A stretch of DNA of 64,000 bases from contig NZ_CP121666.1 in NCBI RefSeq assembly GCF_029714325.1, positions 124,001 to 188,000 of the forward strand. The letters are read 5' to 3'. Source of the DNA: Bradyrhizobium sp. CB1717 (GTDB taxonomy: Bacteria; Pseudomonadota; Alphaproteobacteria; Rhizobiales; Xanthobacteraceae). The translations under genes were made by a program, and so were the position numbers. The notes below the pieces were generated by a model, which saw only the letters and a program-made list of their open reading frames with translations, was not told the origin of the DNA and did not search any database. Within the stretch, counting starts at the first letter, position 1; the number at the start of each line of letters is the position of its first letter. Below, in pieces: positions 1 to 9,804 of this stretch.

Positions 1-108
1 GGTGAGCTCAGCGGCCTTCGCCGCAAGCTCCTGCAGGGCCTGCTTCTTGCTGTTGACCTTCAATGCCGGGAGAATCGCCTCGGGTGCGACCAGATCGGTA
101 ATCGGCAT
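1..108 (-). CDS. ptsN: PtsN, PTS IIA-like nitrogen-regulatory protein (N-terminal fragment)
   Basis: Only the first 36 codons lie in the window; the gene runs off the left edge. Reading leftward from the ATG at 108 gives MPITDLVAPEAILPAL followed by KVNSKKQALQELAAKAAEL, the usual start of EIIA-Ntr (PtsN). It is the terminal phosphate acceptor of the nitrogen phosphotransferase chain (PtsP-NPr-PtsN) and in the family modulates potassium transport and stress responses. The phosphorylated histidine lies beyond the edge and cannot be checked. Its position directly downstream of hpf and rpoN on the same strand is the conserved rpoN-hpf-ptsN arrangement of proteobacteria, which supports the call despite the short fragment. 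Confidence 0.85.
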   Translation of the reverse strand, partial: MPITDLVAPEAILPALKVNSKKQALQELAAKAAELT

Positions 109-329
109 GGAAGGTTTCCGAGGTGAATTAAACCGACAGGTTCCGAATTGGCCAGCTTGGAAAGAACCACGCCGGGCCGGCGTCAAGAAGGTGAAGCAGG
201 AGGGGGACTTAGCCCCGATCCTGATGTGGGGCGCTTCTACTCCAACGCAATCCCGGTGCCAACTGCTGCGTGCGGCTTTGCCCGGTCATTGTTAAGGGCT
301 GCGGATGATACGGGGCCCGATTTTGGGCC

Positions 330-941
330 CTAACCGCCCGCCTTCCCGTCACCTTTGGCCCCGGGCGGGTCGACCCAGCCCACATTGCCGTCGGCGCGGC
401 GGTAAATGATGTTCACGCGGCCGCTGGAGCCATGCTGGAATACCAGGCAGGGTGCCCCGCTGAGGTCCAGTTCCATGACGGCTTCGCTGACCGAGAGCTG
501 CTTCAGCGAGGTGGTGGCCTCGGCGATGATCACAGGGCTGTAGCCGGTGATCTCCTCCTCGTCCTCCCCTTCGCCAGGCGCCTCCAGCACGTAAGCCGTG
601 GCGTCGAGCGCGGCCAGCGCCGCATTGGCGACATGGGTCTTGCGGGCCGAACGATCCTTGAGCCGGCTCTTGTAGCGCTTGAGGCGCTTCTCGATCATCA
701 GGAGCGCCTGGTCGGCGCTGGCATAGGCGTCGGGCGCGTTCGAGTCGGCCTCCAGCGTGATACCCGAATCCAGATGCAACGCGCAGTCGGTGCGGAAGCC
801 GAAGCCATCCTTGGAGAGCGTGATGTGGCCGGAATAATTGCCGTCGAAATATTTGCGCAGAACCTCTTCGGTCCGGTCGGTAACGCGGCCGCGCAGGGCC
901 TCGCCGACGCTGACACTCTTTCCGGAAATTCGAAGGGTCAT
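330..941 (-). CDS. hpf: Long-form ribosome hibernation promoting factor
   Basis: The 203-residue product has an N-terminal S30AE/RaiA fold (about residues 1-105, starting MTLRISGKSVSVGEALR), an acidic linker rich in E and D, and a C-terminal dimerisation domain (about 145-195, containing CLVFQHGSSGRVNIIYRR). This two-domain length marks the long HPF that dimerises 70S ribosomes into inactive 100S particles, unlike the short enterobacterial HPF. It starts at an ATG and follows rpoN on the same strand with about 170 bases between, then precedes ptsN. A GGGCCC-GATTTT-GGGCCC inverted repeat overlaps and follows the stop but has no clear U tract, so I do not call it a terminator. Confidence 0.95.
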   Translation of the reverse strand: MTLRISGKSVSVGEALRGRVTDRTEEVLRKYFDGNYSGHITLSKDGFGFRTDCALHLDSGITLEADSNAPDAYASADQALLMIEKRLKRYKSRLKDRSARKTHVANAALAALDATAYVLEAPGEGEDEEEITGYSPVIIAEATTSLKQLSVSEAVMELDLSGAPCLVFQHGSSGRVNIIYRRADGNVGWVDPPGAKGDGKAGG

Positions 942-1110
942 GTGATGCCTCGCTTGGTTACGCCGAGCTGCGATGACGCGTCATCGCAGCTGGGGTTGTT
1001 CCCTGCGCATGGTCCGCTCGGAAAGCCGCTGGGTCCTTGTCCGGATCATGCGCATGCTTGGACCGGTCTCGATGGGGGATTGAGAGTAGCGCGATTTGGC
1101 GCGAGCGCAA

Positions 1111-2730
1111 TCAGGCCGGCTCGGTGTTGCGGGAGCGATCGGACAGTGCGGTGGAGAGGACGTTACCAAGAGCGCTCTGCTTGTCGCGGCGGCGTTGCAC
1201 CGAGGAGGGGATGCGCATGGCTTCGCGGTACTTCGCGACCGTGCGGCGGGCAATATCAATGCCCGAGGCGCGTAACCGTTCCACGATGGTGTCGTCCGAC
1301 AGGATCGCGGAGGGCGCCTCCGAATCGATCAGCTGCTTGATGTGGTGGCGCACGGCTTCGGCCGAATGCGCCTCGCCGCCGTCGGCCGAGGCGATCGAGG
1401 CCGTGAAGAAATATTTCAATTCGAATGTGCCGCGATTTGTCGCCATGTACTTGTTGGCGGTGACGCGCGACACCGTGGATTCATGCATCTGGATGGCGTC
1501 GGCGACGGCCTTCAGATTCAGCGGCCGCAAATGCGCGACGCCGTGGGTGAAGAAGCCGTCCTGCTGGCGCACGATCTCGGTTGCAACTTTCAGGATGGTG
1601 CGGGCGCGCTGGTCGAGCGCGCGCACGAGCCAGGTGGCGTTCTGCAGCGCATCGGTGAAGTAGGACTTGTCGCCGTCCTTGCCGATCTTCTTCGACAGCT
1701 CGGAATAGTAGGTCTGGTTGACCAGCACGCGCGGCAAGGTGTCGCTGTTGAGCTCGACATGCCAGCCGCCGTCCGGACCCGGGCGGACATAGACGTCGGG
1801 CACCATGGTCTGGAGCCGGGCCGAGCCGAACTTCATGCCGGGCTTGGGATTGAGGCGGCGGATCTCGCCGATCATGTCGGCGATGTCCTCGTCATCGACG
1901 CCGCAGAGCTTGCGCAGGGCGGCGATGTCGCGCTTGGCAAGCAGGTCGAGATGCTCGACGAGGGCCTGCATCGCCGGGTCGTAGCGGTCGAGCTCGCGGA
2001 GCTGGATCGCCAGGCATTCGCTCAAGGAGCGCGCGCAGACGCCGGGCGGGTCGAATTTTTGCAGCACGGCGAGGACGTCCTCGACCTCCTGCAGCGACGC
2101 GCCAAGACGTTCGGCGGCCTGGCCGAGATCGGGCGGCAGGTAGCCGGCCTCGTCGACGAGGTCGATCAGGTACTGGCCGATCATGCGCTGCGCGGGTGCG
2201 GTGAAGGCGACCGAGAGCTGCTCGGCGAGATGGTCCGACAGCGTCGTCTCGGCCGCGACAAAAGCTTCGAGATTGTAGTCTTCGTCACCCGAGGCGCCGC
2301 CGCCCCATTCGGTATAGGTGGTCGGTGCCGCGTCCTGGGCGTTGCGCGCCGCGGCCTCCGCCGGCTCCTCGGAGAAGACGTTGTCCAGGCCCGTGTCCAG
2401 GGTCTGCTCGATCTCGGCGCGGGTGCCGAGATCCTTGCTCATCCATTCTTCCTGGCCCGGCTCGAAGGCCTCGCCCGAGCCACCGCCCGGCTCGTCGCCG
2501 TTGCTGCCGCCGAAATCATCGCCGTCGCTGAACTGGCCGGCCTCGGCCGGGGCCTCGGTGGGCGCCTCGTCACTGGCCCGTTCCAGCAGGGGGTTACGCT
2601 CGAGTTCCTCTTCCACGAAGGTCGTGAGATCGAGATTGGACAATTGCAGCAGCTTGATCGCCTGCATCAGCTGCGGCGTCATGACCAGCGACTGCGATTG
2701 CCGGAACTCTAATCTCTGCGTAAGCGCCAT
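1111..2730 (-). CDS. rpoN: RNA polymerase sigma-54 factor RpoN
   Basis: The 539-residue protein begins with the glutamine- and leucine-rich activator-interacting region (residues 1-50, with SLVMTPQLMQAIKLLQLSN). A long acidic, low-complexity linker follows (about 55-150), then the core-binding domain, the helix-turn-helix region and the diagnostic RpoN box ARRTVAKYREA near residues 494-504. The box binds the -24 promoter element. Sigma-54 directs transcription needing enhancer-binding ATPases, including nitrogen metabolism and, in rhizobia, nif/fix genes. A tail of about 35 residues follows the box. The start is the ATG at 2730. The gene lies between lptB and hpf as in other alphaproteobacteria; some bradyrhizobia carry two rpoN genes and this context fits the chromosomal housekeeping-linked one. 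Confidence 0.97.
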   Translation of the reverse strand: MALTQRLEFRQSQSLVMTPQLMQAIKLLQLSNLDLTTFVEEELERNPLLERASDEAPTEAPAEAGQFSDGDDFGGSNGDEPGGGSGEAFEPGQEEWMSKDLGTRAEIEQTLDTGLDNVFSEEPAEAAARNAQDAAPTTYTEWGGGASGDEDYNLEAFVAAETTLSDHLAEQLSVAFTAPAQRMIGQYLIDLVDEAGYLPPDLGQAAERLGASLQEVEDVLAVLQKFDPPGVCARSLSECLAIQLRELDRYDPAMQALVEHLDLLAKRDIAALRKLCGVDDEDIADMIGEIRRLNPKPGMKFGSARLQTMVPDVYVRPGPDGGWHVELNSDTLPRVLVNQTYYSELSKKIGKDGDKSYFTDALQNATWLVRALDQRARTILKVATEIVRQQDGFFTHGVAHLRPLNLKAVADAIQMHESTVSRVTANKYMATNRGTFELKYFFTASIASADGGEAHSAEAVRHHIKQLIDSEAPSAILSDDTIVERLRASGIDIARRTVAKYREAMRIPSSVQRRRDKQSALGNVLSTALSDRSRNTEPA

Positions 2731-2821
2731 GAAGCAAGAACCGATCCCAAAAAGTTGGTCCGATTTTTGCTTATCCTAGTCTCAGCCCGATGTACACGTC
2801 TTGACGAATTGGAAAAAAGGG

Positions 2822-3853
<1,032 letters not shown>

Positions 3854-4064
3854 CCCCGCCTTCTAGCTTTTCGCGGCATTCGCGCGATCTGCCGCCCCGG
3901 CTTAATCGATTCGCCGACGCAGCATGAGTGAAGGGATGTCCCATGCCCAATGAAACACGCCCGGTAAGCGGCGGACCCCGCTTCGAAAGCCCTTCGCGCT
4001 AGATACAGTCTCGCCGGGCAAGCTTCAACCTCGGATCGGGGGCATCCGAAACAAGCCGTTGAAT

Positions 4065-4823
4065 TTACTTTGGTTTACTTGCGCCGGGCAGTTGCAAGGG
4101 CGACCCCGCGGCGGGCTTGCCGCCTTGCCCGCCCTGGGCACCCGGGCCGCAATCATTGCTGCCGCCCTGCGGCAGCAGGGCCTGCACCCTGCCGCTATCC
4201 GATTCCACCCGCGAGACGCCCGTCGTCATGTCGACCATCAGACGGTCGCCGCGCAGCACGTTCTTGCACTGCGTCAGGACCACCTGGCCGCCGCTGCCAC
4301 CGAGCATGGTGATGAGGTTGGTCTTGGTGTCGAACACGGCGGTCTCGCCGGTCACCACCTGATCCTTCTGGGTGACCACCACATTGCCGCGCGCCTCGAG
4401 CCGCTTGATCGACGAGGCGCCGCCGGGCCCCGGTGTCGCCGACTGCATCGGCGCGCCGGTGCTGCTGTTCTTGGCTCCCTTCGCCGGCGGCTGCGCCGTC
4501 GCGGGCTTGTCACCACCCGACTCGTAGAACACCACCAGCGTCTTCGAGGTCATGGTGGTGTCGCCCTGCACGACCTTCACATTGCCGGCGAAGGTCGCCT
4601 CCTTCTTCTTGTCCCGCATCTCGAGCGAGGCGGCCTCGATCTGGATCGGCTGATCGCGGTTCTGCGAGAAGCCCTGCATGGCGTTCGGCACGCCCTGCAT
4701 CGTGCTCTGCGCGATGGCCGCACCGCCAGCGACCAGCGCGGCGCCGAAGGCCAGCGCGGCCGCACCGATGATGGCGCGACGCTTGTCCTCGTTGCGCGGA
4801 AAAATCCTGATCATGAAAATCAC
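4065..4823 (-). CDS. lptA: LptA/OstA-family periplasmic LPS transport protein
   Basis: The 252-residue product has an N-terminal hydrophobic signal segment (about residues 18-40, AALAFGAALVAGGAAIAQ) and an OstA/LptA beta-jellyroll region with motifs such as IQIEAASLEMRDKKKEATFAG and the paired phrases AVFDTKTNLITMLGG and VLRGDRLMVDMTTG. LptA oligomerises to bridge LptC to LptDE across the periplasm. The likely start is a GTG at 4823 overlapping the lptC stop as GTGA, suggesting translational coupling; an ATG three codons later (4814) is the alternative. Compared with the family it has an insert rich in P, A, G and K (about residues 115-140) and a P/G/K-rich tail. Confidence 0.9.
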   Translation of the reverse strand: MIFMIRIFPRNEDKRRAIIGAAALAFGAALVAGGAAIAQSTMQGVPNAMQGFSQNRDQPIQIEAASLEMRDKKKEATFAGNVKVVQGDTTMTSKTLVVFYESGGDKPATAQPPAKGAKNSSTGAPMQSATPGPGGASSIKRLEARGNVVVTQKDQVVTGETAVFDTKTNLITMLGGSGGQVVLTQCKNVLRGDRLMVDMTTGVSRVESDSGRVQALLPQGGSNDCGPGAQGGQGGKPAAGSPLQLPGASKPK

Positions 4824-5590
4824 TTTGAATTGGCAGACTTGTTCTTTGACTTGGCCGGCGGCGGCGCGGGCTCGGCCGGCGCAGGCTGCGCGGCGGCACC
4901 GTCGTCGAGCTTGTCCAGATGCATCACCACATTGCCTTCGAAGCGGATGACGTCGCCGCCCTCCGTGATTCGCAGGCGATCCGCGGTCAGCGTGCCGTTG
5001 GTCAGCTTGACGTCGACACGCTCGTCCGAGGAGACCGTGCCCTTGCCCATGTCGACGAAAGCCGAGTTCAGCCGCGCCTCGTAGCCGGTCGAGGTACGCA
5101 GGAAGATGTCCTTGTGCAGGTCGAGCTGCTGCTGCTTGTTGTCGAAGCGGCCGGTGCGCGCATCGAGGAACAGGGTCGACTGATCCTCCATCAGCACCTT
5201 CGCGCGCAGATCGGCGAGGTCGACATGATCGGGATCGGTGATGTCCTGCGTCGCCGTCTTGGCCCAGAGCTCGTAGGGCCGGCGGTCCGGCGTGAAGCCG
5301 GACATATGCGGCGATTCCATCGTGATCCTGGTGCCTGTCACCACGAGGTTTCCGGAGTCGAGCTTGAGAGGGATCGTGAAGGGATTGAGGAAGGTCGAGA
5401 CGGAGACGATCGCGGCGATGGACGCGATCACCGTCACCGGCACCGCGACGCGCAGAATCCGCACCAGGCGGCTGTGGCGCGCCGCGGTGGCAAACTTCGC
5501 CGCAAGCGCGGCGTCGTAGGTGGGATTCTGGGCCGAATTCACCGCTGCTCCAGAGGGTCGCTCGCCTTGTCCGGTTGAAGGCCGCGCCAT
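4820..5590 (-). CDS. lptC: LptC, LPS export membrane-anchored periplasmic protein
   Basis: The 256-residue product has a cytoplasmic N terminus, one membrane segment at about residues 45-67 (VAVPVTVIASIAAIVSVSTF) and a periplasmic LptC domain with repeated beta-strand phrases, including ITMESPHMSGFTPDRRPYEL. LptC accepts LPS from the LptB2FG transporter and hands it to LptA. Its stop overlaps the lptA start, and lptB lies further downstream on the same strand, the standard alphaproteobacterial lptC-lptA-lptB order. The C terminus is P/A/K-rich. The start is the ATG at 5590. Confidence 0.9.
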   Translation of the reverse strand: MARPSTGQGERPSGAAVNSAQNPTYDAALAAKFATAARHSRLVRILRVAVPVTVIASIAAIVSVSTFLNPFTIPLKLDSGNLVVTGTRITMESPHMSGFTPDRRPYELWAKTATQDITDPDHVDLADLRAKVLMEDQSTLFLDARTGRFDNKQQQLDLHKDIFLRTSTGYEARLNSAFVDMGKGTVSSDERVDVKLTNGTLTADRLRITEGGDVIRFEGNVVMHLDKLDDGAAAQPAPAEPAPPPAKSKNKSANSK

Positions 5591-5673
5591 TGTACCCGGC
5601 GGCGACCGAATGTGCAGCCCGCGAGAGGCCGCAGGAAAGTGTCCGAAACGGGGCGCCGGCCCAGCCTATTTAC

Positions 5674-5718
5674 GCATGATCTCTTCGGAAAACCGCTTCG
5701 CACTTTTCCGGATCATGC
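5674..5718. repeat. Palindromic repeat (gcatgatc ... gatcatgc type)
   Basis: The segment starts gcatgatc and ends gatcatgc, with complementary inner arms cggaaaa and ttttccg around ccgcttcgcac. It fills the gap between rnd and lptC. A decayed copy lies at about 1008-1056 between rpoN and hpf, and a partial copy at about 25283-25321 after pheT, so it is a dispersed intergenic repeat. Confidence 0.75.
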
Positions 5719-5738
5719 TTTGGAGGCCCGCTCAGGCC

Positions 5739-6353
5739 TCAGGAATGCGCAAAGATGTCCTCTTCCTCCCAGCCCTGGAGGTCGAGCAGAGCGCGGGTCG
5801 GCAGGAAGTCGAAACAGGCCTTTGCGAGCGCGGTGCGGCCCTCGCGGACCAGCATGGCGTCGAGCCGCTCGCGCAAGGCATGCAGATGCAGCACGTCGGA
5901 GGCGGCGTAGGCGAGCTGCGGCTCGGTCAGGCTGTCGGAACCCCAGTCGCTGGACTGCTGCTGCTTGGAGAGGTCGACGTTGAGCACCTCGCGCACGAGG
6001 TCTTTCAGGCCGTGGCGGTCGGTATAGGTGCGGGTCAGGCGGGAGGCAATCTTGGTGCAATAAATCGGCCCGGTCATGACGCCGAAGGTCTGGTACAGCA
6101 CCGCGACGTCGAACCGCGCGAAATGGAAGATTTTCGTGATGGCGGGATTGGCGAGCAGAGCCTTCAGGTTCGGCGCGTCGGTGTGGCCCTTCGGGATCTG
6201 CACCACGTCGGCGCTGCCGTCGCCGGGCGAGAGCTGCACCACGCAGAGCCGGTCACGGTGCGGATTGAGCCCCATGGTCTCGGTGTCGATCGCCACCGCT
6301 CCGGTGTAACGGGACAGGTCGGGCAGGTCACCGCGGTGCAGGCGTACGGTCAT
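5739..6353 (-). CDS. rnd: Ribonuclease D family 3'-5' exonuclease
   Basis: The 204-residue protein carries the three exonuclease motifs of the DEDD superfamily: Exo I AVAIDTETMGL, Exo II with HFARFDVAVL and Exo III with YAASDVLHLHAL, giving the four acidic metal ligands plus the Exo III tyrosine. The HRDC domains of full-length RNase D are missing; about 200 residues is the usual size of the short alphaproteobacterial form. The expected role is trimming RNA 3' ends, for example tRNA precursors. It stands alone on the minus strand upstream of lptC, and the ATG at 6353 is a clear start. Confidence 0.9.
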   Translation of the reverse strand: MTVRLHRGDLPDLSRYTGAVAIDTETMGLNPHRDRLCVVQLSPGDGSADVVQIPKGHTDAPNLKALLANPAITKIFHFARFDVAVLYQTFGVMTGPIYCTKIASRLTRTYTDRHGLKDLVREVLNVDLSKQQQSSDWGSDSLTEPQLAYAASDVLHLHALRERLDAMLVREGRTALAKACFDFLPTRALLDLQGWEEEDIFAHS

Positions 6354-6458
6354 GGCGTTTCAAAACCTCGGGTCGGATCGGTCTTTTGGAACAATAGGCT
6401 CATTTCGGATTGCCCGCGATGTATCCACTCGGGGCAGGTCGCGCAAGCGCCCGCTGGC

Positions 6459-7781
6459 TCAGATCGCGGCCAGCATGACGCAGATCATTGCCGCGACCGC
6501 CGTGCGGCTGGGCCCGTCGCGGAAGGCGTAGAGAATCGGATCATCCGGCATCTCGCGGCGATGCGCCATCATCAGGGCCCGGCCGAACCAGTACAGCAGC
6601 AGCGGGGTCATGAGCCACAGCATCCAGGGGCGGCTGTAGAGCGGCGTCACCGCGGTTGATGACACATAGAGCGAGAACACGGTCACCGCGTTCATGGCAC
6701 TCGCCGCCGCCATCGCGGCGATGACATGCAGATCGGTGATCCGGTAGTCGCGGTTGGAGGGATCGGCGAGACCGGCGCCCTCGCGCATGCTGAGCTCGCT
6801 GAAGCGCTTGATCAGCGCCAGCGAGGTGAACACGAACAGCGAGAAGATCAGCAGCCATTCCGACAGCACGACGCCGACACCGACGGCGCCGGCGACGATG
6901 CGCAAGCTGTAGAGCCCGGCGAGCGTGACGACGTCGACCAGCATCTTGCGCTTGAGCACGAGCGAATAGGCGATCGTGGTGGCGAGATAGGCGCCGAGCA
7001 CGCCGAGGAACAGCGGCGAGATGAAGAGGGAAGCTGCGACCGCAAACGACCACAGCACGGGGACCGCGAGCAACGCCGACGAGATCGGCAAATCGCCGGA
7101 CGCGAGCGCGCGGTGGCGCTTGGTCGGATGCTGCCGGTCCGCGGCGAGGTCGAGCAGATCGTTCATCAGATAGGCGCCGGAAGCGCAGGCCGAGAACGCC
7201 AGGAACGCGAGCAGCGCGTAGCCGAGCGTCGTGAAATTCATCTGGTGCGCGGTGATGACAGGCACGAACACAAGCGTGTTCTTGGCGTATTGATAGACGC
7301 GCAGCGCCTTCGCCCAGGTCTTCAGGCTCACAGGGCTGCTGTTGCGTGCACTGACGCGCTCGATCGCGGCACGATCGAACGGCAGGCTGCCCGCGGCGAG
7401 ATCGGCCGGCGTGACGACGCCATCGAAGCCGAGATGCGCGGCGATGCCGGCGGCATGATCGGCGAAGCGTCCCGCGACGAGATAGATCTTCTCGCCCCGC
7501 GCCCGCGCCGCCAGCGCCCGGTTCAGCACGTCGGGATCATAGGGCAGGTGGGCGTAGTCGATCCTGGCCCGCGCCAGGATCGCCGTGAGCGCCGCCATGC
7601 CCGCCCGTCCGCCGGCGCCGAAGCGGGCCAGCATCCGGCCGGGGCTGGAGAACAGCGCCTCCATCAGCAGCTCGGATCGCAGCATGGCGCCTTCGAGATC
7701 GATCACGAGCGTCCGCGCCGCGGCCGGATTTGCCGACGGCTCGGGGACGCCAGGATCGTACTGCCAGGCAGGCTGCTCCAT
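6459..7781 (-). CDS. UbiA-family prenyltransferase with N-terminal HAD-like domain (probable decaprenyl-phosphate phosphoribosyltransferase)
   Basis: Residues 25-150 resemble a HAD hydrolase and residues 165-440 form an integral-membrane UbiA domain with eight or nine hydrophobic helices. The first aspartate-rich motif is NDLLDLAADRQHPTKR followed by HRALASGDLP, which resembles the phosphoribosyl-decaprenyl-phosphate synthase (Rv3806c/UbiA) signature more than quinone-type UbiA. The second polar motif is around DVVTLAGLYSLRIVAG. Such enzymes transfer 5-phosphoribose from PRPP to decaprenyl phosphate, the first step of D-arabinose donor synthesis; the later DprE1/DprE2-type steps are encoded at 10.9-13.0 kb. 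The HAD motif I reads DLEGA instead of DxDxT/V, so phosphatase activity is doubtful. Related UbiA-HAD fusions occur in rhizobia. Confidence 0.8.
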   Translation of the reverse strand: MEQPAWQYDPGVPEPSANPAAARTLVIDLEGAMLRSELLMEALFSSPGRMLARFGAGGRAGMAALTAILARARIDYAHLPYDPDVLNRALAARARGEKIYLVAGRFADHAAGIAAHLGFDGVVTPADLAAGSLPFDRAAIERVSARNSSPVSLKTWAKALRVYQYAKNTLVFVPVITAHQMNFTTLGYALLAFLAFSACASGAYLMNDLLDLAADRQHPTKRHRALASGDLPISSALLAVPVLWSFAVAASLFISPLFLGVLGAYLATTIAYSLVLKRKMLVDVVTLAGLYSLRIVAGAVGVGVVLSEWLLIFSLFVFTSLALIKRFSELSMREGAGLADPSNRDYRITDLHVIAAMAAASAMNAVTVFSLYVSSTAVTPLYSRPWMLWLMTPLLLYWFGRALMMAHRREMPDDPILYAFRDGPSRTAVAAMICVMLAAI

Positions 7782-8179
7782 CCGAAAACGCTCTTATTCG
7801 CCGCGACATGACCGGCCCGAGGGGGCCGGGGAGCAGGGGAAAGGGATGGCCGGAACCCTATGCGAACATTCGCTAAAGGCGGCTTAATCGGCCGGATTTC
7901 GGCCTACGGCAGCGGTCTTTCCGTTCCCCTTGCGGGGGAGGGTCAGGGAGAGGGGTGCCACACGGGGACTCTTTCCGTCGCGCACCTGCCCTTGATACAT
8001 CCTTAACAATCTCTGCACCTTTTCCTGGGCTACCCCCCTCCCTAGCCCTCCCCCGCAAGGGGGGAGGGAACGCACCTCCGTCGGAGCGCTCGGCAAGCGC
8101 CCCGTGAAAATCGTCCGGGCATGCTTATCTGTTGCGAGCTTCCCGCACCGACTGCCCCGCTCACTGCCAATGGAATGTG
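7782..8179. other. 398-bp intergenic region carrying a long palindromic repeat
   Basis: This lies between the divergent prenyltransferase and MFS genes. Most of it is the composite repeat at 7917-8072. No credible protein or RNA gene is seen; the short reading frames crossing the repeat are low-complexity P/G/R translations. Confidence 0.7.
7917..8072. repeat. Composite inverted repeat, CCCTCCCC family
   Basis: The left arm (7917-7956) holds ccccttgcgggggagggt followed by cagggagaggggt. The right arm (8031-8072) is close to its reverse complement: tacccccctccct, then ccctcccccgcaagggggga. About 75 bases of unrelated sequence separate the arms. The same arms frame the DUF559 gene at 22.4-22.8 kb, and variants occur near 10.8, 16.9, 17.6, 32.6 and 37.5 kb. 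The architecture resembles a REPIN: two inverted REP-like units around a short spacer. Confidence 0.85.
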
Positions 8180-9451
8180 ATGACCGAACAAACGCTCGCC
8201 GCGCCGATCGACGATCAACAGGACCGCCAGCGCGGCTTCTCGCGCTACCAGGCGCTCCTCATCGCGCTGCTGGCGTTCACGCAGTTCACGATCATCCTCG
8301 ACTTCATCATCATGTCGCCGCTCGGCGCCATCCTGATGCCCGCACTCAACATCACCGCTGCGCAGTTCGGTATCGCGGTGTCGGCCTACGCCTTCAGCGC
8401 GGGACTTTCGGGGATCCTCGCCGCCGGCTTTGCCGACCGCTTCGACCGCAAGCGCCTGCTGCTGTTCTTCTATGTCGGCTTCACGCTCGGCACCCTGCTC
8501 TGCGCAATGGCGCAGAACTACCATGTGCTGCTGATCGGCCGGATCGTGACCGGATTGTTCGGCGGCGTGATCGGCTCGGTGGTGCTCGCCATCGTCACCG
8601 ACCTGTTCGCGCTGCATTTACGCGGCCGCGTGATGGGCTTCGTGCAGACCGCATTCGCCGCGAGCCAGGTGCTCGGCATTCCCGCCGGGCTGTTTCTCGC
8701 CAATCACTGGAGCTGGCAGGTCTGCTTCGTCGCGATCGTCGGCCTCTCGATCGTCACGATCGCCATCATCGCCTTCGTCATGGAGCCGGTCGACGCGCAT
8801 CTCCGGCTCAAGCAGGACAGAAACCCGTTCCACCATCTGATCGCGACGGTCTTCGAGCCGCGCTATACGCTGGCCTTCGCCGTCACGACGCTGCTCGCGA
8901 CCGGCGGCTACATGCTGATGCCGTTCTCCAGCGCCTACACCGTGCACAATCTCGGCATCGACATGCTGCATCTGCCGACGATCTATCTCGTCTCCGGCCT
9001 GTTCAGCATCGTCACGGGGCCGCTGGTCGGCCGCGCCAGCGACGCCTTCGGCAAATATCCGACCTTCGTGTTCGGCTGTGCGATGACCGTCGTCATGGTG
9101 CTGATCTACACCCATCTCGGCCACGTCTCGCTGACGACCGCGATCACCGTGAACGTCCTGATGTTCGTCGGCATCTTCTCGCGCATGATCCCGTCGCAGG
9201 CGCTGATGTCGGCGATCCCCGACGCGAGCCAGCGCGGCTCGTTCAGCGCGGTCAGCGCCTCGCTGCAGCAGCTCTCCGGCGGCCTCGGCTCTGTCCTCGC
9301 CGGCGCCATCATCGCGCAGGCGCCTGACGGCGCGCTGCTCCATTTCGACCGGATCGGCTACGTCGTCGTCATGACGACGATCATCACGCTGGTCGCGATG
9401 TACTTTGTACAGAAGGCGGTAGCGGAGCGGGCGGGGAAGCGGGTGGTGTGA
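8180..9451 (+). CDS. MFS transporter
   Basis: The 423-residue product has about 12 hydrophobic segments and the MFS loop 2-3 signature variant GFADRFDRKRLLLF. Repeated transmembrane blocks such as LLIALLAFTQFTIILDFIIM and the periodic glycines of helices 1-5 mark a drug/metabolite:proton antiporter-like 12-TM carrier; its substrate cannot be read from sequence. The ATG at 8180 (MTEQTLAAP) is preferred over an upstream frame-open ATG at 8132 because homology and charge pattern begin here. It is transcribed divergently from the prenyltransferase, with no operon partner downstream before tRNA-Leu. Confidence 0.85.
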   Translation: MTEQTLAAPIDDQQDRQRGFSRYQALLIALLAFTQFTIILDFIIMSPLGAILMPALNITAAQFGIAVSAYAFSAGLSGILAAGFADRFDRKRLLLFFYVGFTLGTLLCAMAQNYHVLLIGRIVTGLFGGVIGSVVLAIVTDLFALHLRGRVMGFVQTAFAASQVLGIPAGLFLANHWSWQVCFVAIVGLSIVTIAIIAFVMEPVDAHLRLKQDRNPFHHLIATVFEPRYTLAFAVTTLLATGGYMLMPFSSAYTVHNLGIDMLHLPTIYLVSGLFSIVTGPLVGRASDAFGKYPTFVFGCAMTVVMVLIYTHLGHVSLTTAITVNVLMFVGIFSRMIPSQALMSAIPDASQRGSFSAVSASLQQLSGGLGSVLAGAIIAQAPDGALLHFDRIGYVVVMTTIITLVAMYFVQKAVAERAGKRVV

Positions 9452-9568
9452 GGGACAGGACCGATCTGGCGTACCAGGGGGGCCGTCGCGGCGGCGGTAC
9501 GGGTATCGCCACCCCTGCTATCTCCATCGATCGGAAGTAGCTCTTATTTTGCGTTCAAATCCCGCAAA
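9452..9568. other. Intergenic gap between the MFS gene and tRNA-Leu
   Basis: I see no gene here. Since tRNA-Leu is on the minus strand, this is the downstream side of both the MFS gene and the tRNA. There is no strong hairpin with a U tract. Confidence 0.5.
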
Positions 9569-9655
<87 letters not shown>

Positions 9656-9804
9656 ATGCCGTTTGGGGCACGGAGGCGGTTACTACGGTTCGGTGACGCC
9701 GTTGTCAATTCATGCTTGGCCGGTTTTGGCGATGCGGATTGCGCATCGCAAACCGGACCGGTAGAAGCCTGATAACACGCACTCTTCCCGCAGGATTGGC
9801 TCCC

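Noticed and set aside
313..330. Terminator after hpf
   Set aside because: GGGCCC-GATTTT-GGGCCC is a good stem but partly overlaps the stop and has no U run in either direction.
1342..2712. 456-residue open frame on the + strand
   Set aside because: Antisense shadow of rpoN, with no recognisable domain.
3942..4001. 19-codon ORF between lptB and lptA
   Set aside because: No ribosome-binding site, on the opposite strand to the lpt genes, and composition is unremarkable.
4059..5084. 341-residue + strand frame over lptA/lptC
   Set aside because: Arg/His-rich shadow translation; lptA and lptC are clear on the other strand.
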